DNA of 64,000 nucleotides, from the NCBI GenBank assembly GCA_004195025.1, contig SGBB01000002.1:62001-126000 (forward strand). Direction: 5' to 3'. Made by a program: the position numbers and the translations under genes. Below the pieces are notes generated by a model. It worked only from the letters and a program-made list of their open reading frames with translations. It was not told the DNA's origin and made no database searches. Below are positions 36,774 through 46,435 of this stretch, piece after piece (the first letter of the stretch is position 1; every line of letters begins with the position of its first letter). This DNA is from Candidatus Acidulidesulfobacter diazotrophicus (GTDB lineage: Bacteria; SZUA-79; Acidulodesulfobacterales; Acidulodesulfobacteraceae).

Positions 36774-39212
36774 ATGTCGGATATAATATATTCTCCTGGT
36801 CCGCGTCCTAAAATGAGCATAAGAAAGAAATTTTTAATATCTTTTCTTTCGGCAGCTATAATACCGCTTATTATTCTTGCTATTGCCAATACTATTATAT
36901 TTAAAACTCAGGCAAAAAAGAATGCTTTATCAAAAGTCAGAATTACGCTTCAAGGCGCAGAAAGAATTTATTATACTCAGGCAAATGAGCTTAAAAATGC
37001 ATTCCTTATAAGTAATTATAATCTATATTTTACAAAATCTTTAATCGGCAAGAACAGACAATTTTTAGATAGTTTAGTTTACTCCTATAAATCTGCTTTT
37101 AATTATGCCGATTTAATTTGCGTTCTTAGCAGATATAAGACGGTATTAGCTTCAAGCAGCGGCAAAACCGATACAACATTGATATTAAACGGTTTAATCA
37201 ATAAATCTTTTAATAGAGATATTCCGATTGTAAAAACCGTATATATTAAAAACTATACACAGAGAAAACTTGGATTAAATTATAATAATACTGGCAGTTC
37301 TATAAATAATCTTTTTTTAGTGACGGTTGTTCCTGTTACATATAACGCTAAAGTAGTAGGAGGCATTGTAGGATTTATTAATTTGTACGAAGACAGTTAT
37401 ATTCCGAGGACAATTTATAATGATTATCATATGAATCCGGCTATATTCAGTTCTATTTTTCAGACTCAGACTGCTATTTCCACGATGAATATTCCAGGCA
37501 ACGTATTCGGCGTCGGTTCTAAACTCCCTTTTTCAATATATAAAAAAATATCTTCAGGTAAAGATTATATTAATAAGATGAATTATGACGGGAAAAATGT
37601 TTTTGTAGCATTCCATCCTATTAAAGATATAAATAATAAAGTTATCGGCTCATTAGGTGTTTTGATTTCAAATCATGAGTATGTTAATTTATTAAAAAAA
37701 ACTGCTATTTATTCAATTTTGATTATTATTTTTGGATTAATTATTTCTTTAATCATTACTTATTTTGCTTCTAAAGATACTTTAAATCCGATATATATGA
37801 CATTAGACGCTATTAAAAAATTTTCTTCCGGAGAACTTGACACAAGATTGATAATTAAAACAAATGATGAATTTGAAAAAATAGGCGAAGGTTTTACCGA
37901 AATGGCCGTTACCGTTCATGATAGAGAAGAAAGAATGCTTAAATACAATGAATTTTCAGATTTTTTAACAAAATCGCTAGATTTTGACTATATTTTATCT
38001 GGAACATTAGATAAGCTGGAAGAATTAACGAATTCAGTTTCAGGCATTATTTATGAAGCCGTGGAAATAACAAATAAGAAAGATATTCAAAACGATATTG
38101 ATATTAAAGAAACAGGATTAATTAATAAAAATATTGAAAATGATAGATTAAACGGTTATGGCGATTTATTTGAAAATAATTTAAATAAAGTTTACGACAA
38201 TGTAAATGATTATAATTATAATGATAATTATAATATATTCGTGAAAAATAAATATAAATTGGTTCCGAAAAAACACTATGGGATAAGAAAATTCGTTGCC
38301 AAAGAATTTAGTTTGGATGACGGAATTGTTGGTGAATGTATTACTAAAAAGAAAACTATATGGTTTCATGATATACCTGAAAATGCAATTTTGCTTAAGG
38401 ACCAGTTGTTAAGCGACAGGGCGAACGGAAAAACTATTGATTACGGTTTTTGTGAAGTTTTTCCGAAAGATATCGTATGGTTTCCTCTATATATAGAATC
38501 TTCGTCTAAAATTTCAATACCTTTAGGCGTTATTATGCTCTCTAGCTTAAAAGGATTTAAAAAAGAAGATATTGTTTTTCTGGAACATGCCGCAAAAGAA
38601 CTTTCAATTACTTTAGACAATGCCAGAATGCATCAGAAATTAAATAAGCTAAGTATAACCGATGAACTAACGGGATTATATAACAGAAGATATTTAAATG
38701 AATTTTTAGAAAGAGAACTTAATCTGGCTAAAAGACATAATACTCAACTATCATTATTAATGATGGATATTGATAATTTTAAACATGTAAATGATTTTTA
38801 CGGTCATCAGCTTGGAGACGAAGTTCTTAGGACGGTAGGGCAGATAATTAAAGACAGTATAAGATCTACCGATTTCGGCGCCCGTTACGGCGGCGAAGAA
38901 TTTACGATTGTTCTTCCTTATACAGATTTTGGAGGCAGCTTTGAAGTTGCAAAAAAAATCAAGGAAGAACTGTCCAAATACCAATTTAAAGGATTAGTTG
39001 AAAATGTTACTATTTCAATCGGTATCGTTAACTACCCGGATTGTGAAGAATTTAATAGCGGTGAGAACATTAATGACGGCAGCAATACCGGTAAAATAAA
39101 TACAATAGATAATTTACTTAAAATAGCCGATGATTTTCTTTATGAAGCTAAATCCAACGGAAAAAACATGATAGTCGGAAATAATAAAGGCGATAAAATT
39201 ATTTTTAAATAA
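36774..39212 (+). CDS. Membrane diguanylate cyclase (dCache-HAMP-GAF-GGDEF)
   Basis: Predicted c-di-GMP synthase. TM1 is at about 16-40, a periplasmic dCache-like sensor at about 41-308, TM2 at about 312-335, then HAMP at about 336-390. A GAF domain follows at about 398-625, and GGDEF at about 630-795. The active site is GGEEF in ARYGGEEFTIVLP, and an I-site RSTD sits five residues upstream, so product inhibition is expected. The GAF contains an Asn/Asp/Tyr-rich stretch (about 465-490). With the HD-GYP protein at 15.6 kb the window encodes both synthesis and breakdown of c-di-GMP. Confidence 0.88.
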   Translation: MSDIIYSPGPRPKMSIRKKFLISFLSAAIIPLIILAIANTIIFKTQAKKNALSKVRITLQGAERIYYTQANELKNAFLISNYNLYFTKSLIGKNRQFLDSLVYSYKSAFNYADLICVLSRYKTVLASSSGKTDTTLILNGLINKSFNRDIPIVKTVYIKNYTQRKLGLNYNNTGSSINNLFLVTVVPVTYNAKVVGGIVGFINLYEDSYIPRTIYNDYHMNPAIFSSIFQTQTAISTMNIPGNVFGVGSKLPFSIYKKISSGKDYINKMNYDGKNVFVAFHPIKDINNKVIGSLGVLISNHEYVNLLKKTAIYSILIIIFGLIISLIITYFASKDTLNPIYMTLDAIKKFSSGELDTRLIIKTNDEFEKIGEGFTEMAVTVHDREERMLKYNEFSDFLTKSLDFDYILSGTLDKLEELTNSVSGIIYEAVEITNKKDIQNDIDIKETGLINKNIENDRLNGYGDLFENNLNKVYDNVNDYNYNDNYNIFVKNKYKLVPKKHYGIRKFVAKEFSLDDGIVGECITKKKTIWFHDIPENAILLKDQLLSDRANGKTIDYGFCEVFPKDIVWFPLYIESSSKISIPLGVIMLSSLKGFKKEDIVFLEHAAKELSITLDNARMHQKLNKLSITDELTGLYNRRYLNEFLERELNLAKRHNTQLSLLMMDIDNFKHVNDFYGHQLGDEVLRTVGQIIKDSIRSTDFGARYGGEEFTIVLPYTDFGGSFEVAKKIKEELSKYQFKGLVENVTISIGIVNYPDCEEFNSGENINDGSNTGKINTIDNLLKIADDFLYEAKSNGKNMIVGNNKGDKIIFK

Positions 39213-39220
39213 TTTTTATT

Positions 39221-39262
39221 CTGGATTCCCTCTCAATAGTTTCTATAGAAGGATTAAGGTGA
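39221..39262. repeat. Modular intergenic repeat, copy E (partial)
   Basis: CTGGATTCCCTCTCAATAG followed by TTTCTATAGAAGGATTAAGG. The first part is the left half of the repeat core, the second matches the terminal repeat of copy B in inverted orientation. The middle of the element is missing, as if deleted between core and end. Located between the diguanylate cyclase gene and gcvT. Confidence 0.6.
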
Positions 39263-39310
39263 AAAATTATTACCTTTATTTTTTTATATATATTTAATAT
39301 AATAAATAGC

Positions 39311-40552
39311 ATGAATAATAAAAATGTGAATATTAATGAAAATGAAAACAAGAATAAGAAAACGCCTCTTTATGATAAACATTTAGCATTAGGCGCAAAG
39401 ATTGTGTCTTTTGCCGGTTTTTCCATGCCTTTATACTATAAAAGCATAATAGACGAGCATCTTAATGTAAGAAATCATTCCGGATTATTTGATATATCGC
39501 ATATGGGCGAGATTATCGTAAAAGGTAAAGATGCAGGTCTTTTTTTAGATTTTGTTCTTACGGCAGATGTATCTTCAATTTTTCCCAACACTATAGCGTA
39601 TTCCCTCATTCTTAATGAAAACGGCGGTGTTATTGATGATTTAACTGTTTATAAATTTTCTAACGAAAGTTATATGATTGTGGCTAATGCAGCCAATACT
39701 AAAAAAGATTTTGCATGGATTCACACTCAAATGATTAATTTGCAAAAGTCAAAATTACAGGATCAAAGCAAATTTCAAGATTTAACGGTTGAAAATTATA
39801 GCGATAAAATAGGTTTGCTTTCAGTTCAAGGACCAAAATCCCGCAATATAATATATCCTTTAGCGGAAGATATTTCCGATAACTATGACAAAAGCAAAAA
39901 TAATTTTTGTAATATTTTTAATTTTCAATATAATATTAAACCGTTTAAAGAACTGAGTCATTTTGAATTTAGCTGTATAAAATTTAAAGAAATAAATATT
40001 GAAGCCGTAATATCAAGAAGCGGCTACACCGGTGAATTCGGTTTTGAAATTTTTGTTTCGGCAGATGATATAAACAAATTATGGGATTATATTCTTGACA
40101 ATAAAGAGCTTTCAAATCTTACGCCTATAGGATTAGGGGCGAGAGATACTTTAAGATTCGAAGCCGCTCTTCCTTTATATGGACATGAGCTTGATGAAAC
40201 CATTAATCCTTACGATGCGGGATTAGAAAAATATTTATCAAAAAATAAAGATTTTATAGGTAAAGAAGCACTAGAAAAAATTAAAAATAAAGAAAAAAAA
40301 TTAATATTTTTTAAGCTGGCAGGGAAGCAGATACCGAGGCATATGCAGAAAATACTTGATGAAAATCTTAAACCTATCGGATGTGTTGCCAGCGGAACTT
40401 ATAGCCCGCTAAACAAAATGCCTATCGGCAGCGCATATATTTCAGATTCCAATGTAATTCCATCATCGCTGAAAAATTTTTATATTGACATAAGAGGCAA
40501 TTTTGAAAAAGCCGAAGTAGTAAATCCTCCGTTTCATAAAATGAAAAAATAA
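39311..40552 (+). CDS. gcvT: Glycine cleavage system T protein
   Basis: Aminomethyltransferase that moves the methylene group from lipoyl-GcvH to tetrahydrofolate and releases ammonia. Conserved stretches: KIVSFAGFSMPLYY, GLFDISHMGEI, SVQGPKSRNI, ISRSGYTGEFGFEIF and GLGARDTLRFEAALPLYGHE. At 413 aa it is longer than the usual 360-370 because of an N-terminal Asn/Lys-rich extension (about 1-20) and a Lys/Asn/Phe-rich insertion (about 190-220). It is first in the gcvT-H-PA-PB operon. I saw no glycine riboswitch in the 98-nt gap upstream. Confidence 0.93.
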   Translation: MNNKNVNINENENKNKKTPLYDKHLALGAKIVSFAGFSMPLYYKSIIDEHLNVRNHSGLFDISHMGEIIVKGKDAGLFLDFVLTADVSSIFPNTIAYSLILNENGGVIDDLTVYKFSNESYMIVANAANTKKDFAWIHTQMINLQKSKLQDQSKFQDLTVENYSDKIGLLSVQGPKSRNIIYPLAEDISDNYDKSKNNFCNIFNFQYNIKPFKELSHFEFSCIKFKEINIEAVISRSGYTGEFGFEIFVSADDINKLWDYILDNKELSNLTPIGLGARDTLRFEAALPLYGHELDETINPYDAGLEKYLSKNKDFIGKEALEKIKNKEKKLIFFKLAGKQIPRHMQKILDENLKPIGCVASGTYSPLNKMPIGSAYISDSNVIPSSLKNFYIDIRGNFEKAEVVNPPFHKMKK

Positions 40553-40590
40553 ATTTTAAAAATAATAAATTCCTGAAGGAGCTGCAAAAA

Positions 40591-40983
40591 ATGATGGATA
40601 AGAAAAATTTTTATTTTGCAAAATCGCATGAATGGCTCAGTAATTATTCTAATAATGATTATAGACTCGGTATTTCAGATTTTGCTCAGTCTGAATTAGG
40701 AGATATAGTTTATATCCAACTTCCCCAAGCTGGAAAGCAATATAAAAAAGATGAAAAAATAGGCGAAATAGAATCTGTCAAATCTGTTTCAGAAATTTAT
40801 GCCCCTGTAGATTTAACAATAAAAAATATAAATTCTAATCTTAATGAAACTCCGGAACTAATTAATAACGATCCTTATGGCGAAGGCTTTATCGCCAAAG
40901 TTGAACTACACAATCCCACCGATTTATCGCTGCTAATGGATAACAATTCTTACGAATCATTTGTAAAATCAAACCATGAATAA
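40591..40983 (+). CDS. gcvH: Glycine cleavage system H protein
   Basis: Lipoyl carrier of the glycine cleavage complex. The lipoylation site is Lys64 in GEIESVKSVSEIYAPV, and SHEWL and GISDFAQSELGDIVYIQLP precede it as expected. Its 130 aa are standard. The start is ATG 40591 (an ATGATG pair) with AAGGAG about 10 nt upstream, one of the clearer Shine-Dalgarno sites in this operon. It is followed by gcvPA after 3 nt. Confidence 0.95.
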   Translation: MMDKKNFYFAKSHEWLSNYSNNDYRLGISDFAQSELGDIVYIQLPQAGKQYKKDEKIGEIESVKSVSEIYAPVDLTIKNINSNLNETPELINNDPYGEGFIAKVELHNPTDLSLLMDNNSYESFVKSNHE

Positions 40984-40986
40984 ACC

Positions 40987-42420
40987 ATGAATAATTTTCG
41001 TTATATTCCTGCTTCAGACGAAGAAGTAAAAAAATTATATAAGTTCATCGGGATTAAAGATAAAAAAGAGTTATTTAATAAAATTATCGGCGATATTCCT
41101 TTGATTAACGAAAAAGATCTTGATTTTATGCCTGATCAAATGGACGAATTATCGTTGTATAAATATTTCTCAAATATAAATGATAGTTTGCGTGATAGCG
41201 GCAATATACCGGTATTTGCCGGCGGAGGGATATACGACCACTATGTTCCGTCCGCAGTTGACGCAATAATGTCAAGAGCCGAATTTTATACTCCTTATAC
41301 TCCGTATCAGCCTGAAGTCAGCCAGGGAACATTAATGGCGCTGTTTGAATTTCAATCAATGACAGCTTCAATTTTAGGTATGGATGTTGTTAATGCTTCT
41401 ATGTATGACGGCGCAGAAAGTTTGGCAGAAGCAGTGCTTATGTCTTCGCGGATATATCGTCAGAATAGACAGAATGATTCAAGTCAAAGCAATAATAAAA
41501 AAATTAGAATTATCGTTTCTAAAGCCGTCAATCCATATTATATAGAAGTTGTTAAAACTTTTATTGAAGATTTAGATATTTTTATAGAATTTGCAGATAT
41601 TGATTCAATAAAAGGCAATACCGATACAAACGATTTAACGGAAAAATTGGCTCAAAATAATAATATATGCGCTTTTATAGTTCAACAGCCCAATTATTTT
41701 GGAATCATAGAAGACTTAGAAACTATTGAAAAGATAGTCCATAGCAAAAATTGCGATACTTCTTTAAATCCCCATCTAATAGTGTGTTCTGCAGAGCCTT
41801 TCAGTTTTGGGACGATTGCCCCCCCTGGATTTTATAATGCCGATATTTTTGCAGGCGAAGGAAACGGTTTTGGAAATTATATGAATTTTGGCGGACCGCT
41901 TTTAGGTCTTTTTGCAGCAAAAAAAGAATTTATAAGACAAATGCCGGGAAGAATTACAGGCAAGTCCAAAGATAATAAAAATCAAGATGCGTACCTGTTT
42001 ATTCTTGCAACTCGGGAACAGCATATAAGAAGACAGGCGGCGACATCTAATATTTGCACCAATAATTCATTAAACGCGCTCAGAGCAGCCGTTTATTTAT
42101 CTTTATGCTCAAAACAGGGGTTTAAGGAAATTTCCCTTTTGAATCTTAAATTAGCTCATATTTTGCGTGAAAAATTATTGAATACAGGCTTGTTTTCTCT
42201 TAAATTTACCGCCGATTTTTATAATGAGTTTGTTTTAGAAATAAATAACAAAAGCGTTAATTCATCAAAATTTATAGATGAAATGATCAAAGAGGGCATA
42301 TTGGCAGGAATACCTGTAAAAAACGGCAGCAGCGATGAAATTTTAATAGCAGTTACGGAGAAAGTCGGTATTGAAGATATTGATAAATATGTTGAAAGCT
42401 CGGTTAAAATACTCGCTTAA
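40987..42420 (+). CDS. gcvPA: Glycine dehydrogenase (decarboxylating) subunit 1
   Basis: N-terminal half of split P protein. Signatures: YIPASDEEVKKL, FAGGGIYDHYVPSAVD, ATLMALFEFQ-like GTLMALFEFQSM, YDGAESLAEAVLMSSR, FIVQQPNYFG and TREQHIRRQAATSNICTN. Its 477 aa are slightly longer than the usual ~450 because of short Asn/Ser insertions (RQNRQNDSSQSNNK). The split PA/PB arrangement is common in anaerobes and Gram-positives. It acts together with GcvPB, which provides the PLP lysine. Confidence 0.94.
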   Translation: MNNFRYIPASDEEVKKLYKFIGIKDKKELFNKIIGDIPLINEKDLDFMPDQMDELSLYKYFSNINDSLRDSGNIPVFAGGGIYDHYVPSAVDAIMSRAEFYTPYTPYQPEVSQGTLMALFEFQSMTASILGMDVVNASMYDGAESLAEAVLMSSRIYRQNRQNDSSQSNNKKIRIIVSKAVNPYYIEVVKTFIEDLDIFIEFADIDSIKGNTDTNDLTEKLAQNNNICAFIVQQPNYFGIIEDLETIEKIVHSKNCDTSLNPHLIVCSAEPFSFGTIAPPGFYNADIFAGEGNGFGNYMNFGGPLLGLFAAKKEFIRQMPGRITGKSKDNKNQDAYLFILATREQHIRRQAATSNICTNNSLNALRAAVYLSLCSKQGFKEISLLNLKLAHILREKLLNTGLFSLKFTADFYNEFVLEINNKSVNSSKFIDEMIKEGILAGIPVKNGSSDEILIAVTEKVGIEDIDKYVESSVKILA

Positions 42421-42458
42421 CAGCTAAATTAATTTTTATTTTAATAATATTATATATT

Positions 42459-44195
42459 ATGAAAAAATTTCCAGGATCAAAAGGTTTAATATTTAATGAA
42501 GATTTGTTAATTAATCAAAGTTCAAAAGGATTATACGGTATAAGTATCCCTCAAAATAATTTTAGTTTAAGTCAATTTAAAAAAACAGCTAAAGATTATA
42601 TTGACCCAAAATTTTTAAGAAATGAAGAAAAATCCCCTTTATTACTTCCCGAAGTATCCGAACCTACCGCAGTCAGGCATTTTACACGTCTTTCAAGCTG
42701 GAATATTTGCGTAGATACCGCTTTTTATCCCTTAGGTTCATGCACAATGAAATATAATCCTAAAATTAATGAAGTCATAGCTTCGTTAAATAATATAAGA
42801 AATTTACATCCGTTAATGCCAGTGGGTTATATTCAGCCTATTTTGAAAATAATGTATGAATTTAACCGTTTATTGTGCGGATTAACAGGGCTCGACGAAT
42901 TTACTTTTACTCCTCAGGCCGGCGCCGCAGGTGAATTTACAGGCTTGAAAATTATCAAAAAGTATTTTGAAGTTAAAAATGAAAAAAGAAATATTATTTT
43001 AATTCCCGACAGTTCTCATGGAACTAATCCTGCAAGCAGTCATATAGCAGGTTTTATTCCGGTTGAAATTAAAACATTTTTACAGGATTATTCGGAAAAT
43101 CCTAATGATTTAAATCAACATGCGAATAGCGGCATTTTATCTTTAGATAAAGGCGGAAATAATCTCAATAATAAAACAAATAAAAATGGATATATTGATA
43201 TAAACGAACTTAAGAAGTATATAAATAAAGATGTTGCGGCAATAATGATAACCAATCCAAACACATTCGGGTTATTTGAAAAAAATATCATAGAAGTTGC
43301 CGATTTAATGCATAAAAACGGCTCCTTAGTTTACATGGACGGGGCTAATTTTAATGCTTTTATAGGCAATTGCAGAGTTTCGGATTTTGGGGTTGACATA
43401 TTGCATTTAAACCTGCATAAAACATTTTCTACTCCGCATGGCGGCGGCGGTCCCGGCAGCGGACCCGTCGGAGTTAAAGATTTTTTAAAAGAATTTTTGC
43501 CTGTTCCATATATCGCAGTTGGAAAGCGAAAAGTAGAAAATAAAGCTAAATTTCAAAATAAATATAATAAATATAATAATAATATTAACAGAAATGGTAA
43601 TAGTGAAAGCTTAATAAATAATAAAAATTACGGCGAAGAAAAATTTGATTATGAAAAAGAAAATTACTGCTATTACTATGATTTAGAGAATGAAAGAGAA
43701 CATTCTATAGGCAGAATTTCTTCGTTTTACGGAAACTTTGCGGTAATATTAAGAGCTTATGCTTATCTGTTGTCTCTTGGAAGGCAAAATATATCTAAAG
43801 TCAGTGAAATAGCAATTTTAAACGCAAATTACATAAAGAAGAAACTTAAAGATGTTTTTATTGAAAGCGATCCGTTCCCTGAAGATTTATGTATGCACGA
43901 ATGTGTATTAAACGACAGTGTTTTTCAATCGGAAGGAATTTCAACTTTAGATTTTGCAAAACTGATTATAGATTACGGTTTTCATCCGCCTACCGTATAT
44001 TTCCCTAAAAATATTCACGGAGCAATTATGATTGAACCCACGGAAACAGAATCAATACAAACTATGGATAGTTTTATTTCCGCTATGAAAGAAATAAAGA
44101 AAAAAGGTAAGAAATATGCCTCAAAATCACCTAAAAAAACAAAGACGGGAAGAATTAATGAAGTTTTGGCAAATAAAAATCCTGTATTTAAATAA
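42459..44195 (+). CDS. gcvPB: Glycine dehydrogenase (decarboxylating) subunit 2
   Basis: PLP-binding half of split P protein. SCTMKYNPKIN, FTFTPQAGAAGEFTGLKII, SHGTNPASSH, MITNPNTFGLFE and DILHLNLHKTFSTPHGGGG, with the Schiff-base Lys, are all intact. The protein is 578 aa against about 480 normally. Asn/Lys/Tyr-rich insertions at about 205-245 and 360-410 account for the excess, the second one lying between conserved segments GPVGV and EREHSIGRI. The C-terminal tail is also Lys-rich. It ends the gcv operon; the L protein (lipoamide dehydrogenase) is not in the window. Confidence 0.94.
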   Translation: MKKFPGSKGLIFNEDLLINQSSKGLYGISIPQNNFSLSQFKKTAKDYIDPKFLRNEEKSPLLLPEVSEPTAVRHFTRLSSWNICVDTAFYPLGSCTMKYNPKINEVIASLNNIRNLHPLMPVGYIQPILKIMYEFNRLLCGLTGLDEFTFTPQAGAAGEFTGLKIIKKYFEVKNEKRNIILIPDSSHGTNPASSHIAGFIPVEIKTFLQDYSENPNDLNQHANSGILSLDKGGNNLNNKTNKNGYIDINELKKYINKDVAAIMITNPNTFGLFEKNIIEVADLMHKNGSLVYMDGANFNAFIGNCRVSDFGVDILHLNLHKTFSTPHGGGGPGSGPVGVKDFLKEFLPVPYIAVGKRKVENKAKFQNKYNKYNNNINRNGNSESLINNKNYGEEKFDYEKENYCYYYDLENEREHSIGRISSFYGNFAVILRAYAYLLSLGRQNISKVSEIAILNANYIKKKLKDVFIESDPFPEDLCMHECVLNDSVFQSEGISTLDFAKLIIDYGFHPPTVYFPKNIHGAIMIEPTETESIQTMDSFISAMKEIKKKGKKYASKSPKKTKTGRINEVLANKNPVFK

Positions 44196-44253
44196 AAAAT
44201 TATTAATTAAATAACAATTTGATTAAATACAATCAATAATATTTCAATTTGTA

Positions 44254-44282
44254 TTGAAAAAAACTAAATTTTATAGTATTAT
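44254..44282 (+). promoter_or_regulatory. Putative promoter of the alpha/beta hydrolase gene
   Basis: TTGAAA (44254-44259), 17-nt spacer, TATTAT (44277-44282). The small inverted repeat TTTCAAT-TTGT-ATTGAAA (44242-44259) overlaps the -35 and could be an operator. In such AT-rich DNA chance matches are common, so this is moderate evidence. Confidence 0.45.
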
Positions 44283-44326
44283 TATAAATGTATTGATAAA
44301 TAACTTATCACAAAAGGAGCATAAAT

Positions 44327-44926
44327 ATGAATTTCAAGGAAGTTCAATTTGAAGCTGCCGACGGCGGAGTAATATACGGCTCATTATTCGGGTCATATCC
44401 AGATGCCGTTATACTTGCGCACGGTAAAGTTTTCAATAAAGAAAGCTATTATGACCTGTGTGAAATTCTTTCAAAAAATAAAATTACTTCATTAGCATTC
44501 GATTTTAGAGGTTATGGGTTATCAAAGTCCGGCAGCAGCGGGTTGGCAGGGTTAGGAGAAGATGTTATAGGCGCAATAAGCTTTATGAAAAAGCAAGATT
44601 TTGTGAAAAATATAACATTATTGGGGTCAAGTATGGGCGGCGCTGCAGTTTTAAATGCATCTAAATTATATAAACCTGAAGAAATAAAATCTGTTATAGC
44701 CCTTTCCTCTACTTTTACAGATGGAGTTAATGTGATAGATGTTCCTGTGCATTATATAGGATCTGAAGATGAAAAATTTGCTGAAGGAATTAAAAAAATG
44801 CATATAGATACAAGATCTAAAAAGTCTATTCATTTTTTTAAAGGCAATGTGCATGGTCAAAATATTTTTGCGGCAGAATCAAAAGATGAATTAATTTCAT
44901 TAATTATTTCTTATATCAAAGAATAA
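44327..44926 (+). CDS. Alpha/beta hydrolase, small
   Basis: 199-aa alpha/beta hydrolase. The nucleophile Ser lies in LLGSSMGGAA; AHGKVFNKESY provides the oxyanion-hole side, DFRGYGLSK is the strand-4 motif, and the catalytic His is in KGNVHGQNIF. No signal peptide, so probably cytoplasmic. Resembles short serine-hydrolase/dienelactone-hydrolase-like proteins; the substrate is unknown. AGGAG precedes the ATG. The MFS transporter gene follows 7 nt later and is likely cotranscribed. Confidence 0.82.
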   Translation: MNFKEVQFEAADGGVIYGSLFGSYPDAVILAHGKVFNKESYYDLCEILSKNKITSLAFDFRGYGLSKSGSSGLAGLGEDVIGAISFMKKQDFVKNITLLGSSMGGAAVLNASKLYKPEEIKSVIALSSTFTDGVNVIDVPVHYIGSEDEKFAEGIKKMHIDTRSKKSIHFFKGNVHGQNIFAAESKDELISLIISYIKE

Positions 44927-44933
44927 TAAATTA

Positions 44934-46325
44934 ATGCCTGCAATATTTTTTGTATTTATTGTAATACTTTTCCAAAGGGCTAATACAATGATGGCGCAAT
45001 CCATCAACCCGCTCTTTGTAAAATATGTATTACACACGAGTCTTATATATGTTGGAATAGCTACCGCCGTTTATGCTGCCAGCACCCTTTTAGTCCGCTA
45101 TATTGTAAGCATCAGAGTAAAGCCTGCCCACATAACAAAATTTATAATTGCAGGAATGATTTTATTCTCCATAGCAATGTTAGGATATTTTTTTTCTAAT
45201 TCCCTTATAGAATTTTTATTGTTTGTTGTTATTTCCGGGTTTGCGACTGCTATAATAATGCCTTTTTTGCTTTCATTAGTTAATTTCGTTTCTGATAAAA
45301 AAGATATTGAAAAAAATTTAACCATATATTCTTTAATGTTAAGCCTTGCGCTAGTCATAGGACCGCTTCTCGGTACTATTATGCTGTCTGTTTTTAGCAT
45401 AAGATATATTTATTTGCTTTTATTCGTATTTGCCGTTGCAGGATTATTTTTTGCTATGAAGATTAATAAAACTGCAAAAAACAAAATAAAAGAAAAACTC
45501 CGTCAGAGCGATAATACAGCTGATAGCATTTCTGATCCGCAGCATAGCGATAATGTATTTATTAATAAAAATTTAGCCGCATCTAAAAATTATACAAATA
45601 GAAATAGTCAGAGCGATGATAATACATTTATAAATAAAAACAGCGGCGGCATTAACGGTATAGAGCCTGAAAATAAAATAAGCGATAATTCAAATAATCA
45701 ATATAATAATTATAATAATATAAAAATAAAGCAAAAAAAAGATAGATTAATTTTTAGACTTTTTAAAAATAAAAAATTTCTTGAAGTTGTTTTTTATAAT
45801 ACGGTTTTTAGTATATGTTTTGCTTCTATTGTTGCTTTTGGAGGTGTTTATGCAAGAAATAATTTTCAAGCGCCTTATTTTTTAATAACCTTGCTGTTTG
45901 CTATATTTTTCATATCTTCGTTAATCACGCGGTTAGTTCTTTTATTTTTTACAAAAAAAGGCAAAATAAAACAAAAAATGAATATAATGAATATTTCAAT
46001 TCTTTTATCTTCGTTGTCTTTTGCAGCTATGGTGTTATCAAATAATATTATTTTTTATGCATTAGCCCTTGTTTTGCTCGGTATACCGCATGCCTTAATT
46101 TTTCCTGTCGGAACTATGCGAATTTCCGAAGTTGTTGAAGTAAAACAGATTGTAGCAGCTAACACTATATATCAGTCAAATTTTGATATAGGAGGAATAA
46201 TAGGTCCGCTTTTTCTTTCATATATAGGAGAAGCATATTCAATAAAATTCGTATTTTTTTTACTTGCGGTATTTTTGGGGTTAGCTTTTATATTGGGGCG
46301 TGTTTTTATGAAATTACTTAACTAA
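44934..46325 (+). CDS. MFS transporter
   Basis: Major facilitator superfamily permease of 463 aa with about 11-12 hydrophobic segments in two halves. The central cytoplasmic loop (about 180-270) is unusually long and made mainly of Asn, Asp, Ser and Lys, with the degenerate repeat NTFINKN/NVFINKN occurring twice. The first half ends with GPLLGTIMLSVFSIRYIYLL and the second contains GGIIGPLFLSYIGEAYS, both characteristic MFS sequences. The start lacks a Shine-Dalgarno. Substrate unknown; drug-efflux or sugar-type subfamilies are possible. Confidence 0.82.
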   Translation: MPAIFFVFIVILFQRANTMMAQSINPLFVKYVLHTSLIYVGIATAVYAASTLLVRYIVSIRVKPAHITKFIIAGMILFSIAMLGYFFSNSLIEFLLFVVISGFATAIIMPFLLSLVNFVSDKKDIEKNLTIYSLMLSLALVIGPLLGTIMLSVFSIRYIYLLLFVFAVAGLFFAMKINKTAKNKIKEKLRQSDNTADSISDPQHSDNVFINKNLAASKNYTNRNSQSDDNTFINKNSGGINGIEPENKISDNSNNQYNNYNNIKIKQKKDRLIFRLFKNKKFLEVVFYNTVFSICFASIVAFGGVYARNNFQAPYFLITLLFAIFFISSLITRLVLLFFTKKGKIKQKMNIMNISILLSSLSFAAMVLSNNIIFYALALVLLGIPHALIFPVGTMRISEVVEVKQIVAANTIYQSNFDIGGIIGPLFLSYIGEAYSIKFVFFLLAVFLGLAFILGRVFMKLLN

Positions 46326-46435
46326 AATAATATCAATAAAATTTTTGCTTTTTAATATAATTTAATGTAAAATATCATAACTTTAACTTATTTAATCTAA
46401 CTTATTTAGTTTATTAATCAAATAAAATTTTTATT

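Noticed and set aside
38181-38369. Minus-strand 62-codon ORF with poly-Ile
   Set aside because: Reverse reading of the AAT/TAT-rich insert in the diguanylate cyclase gene; no independent evidence.
39213-39310. Glycine riboswitch before gcvT
   Set aside because: Only 98 nt are available, partly taken by repeat copy E, and no tandem aptamer-like conserved sequence is present.
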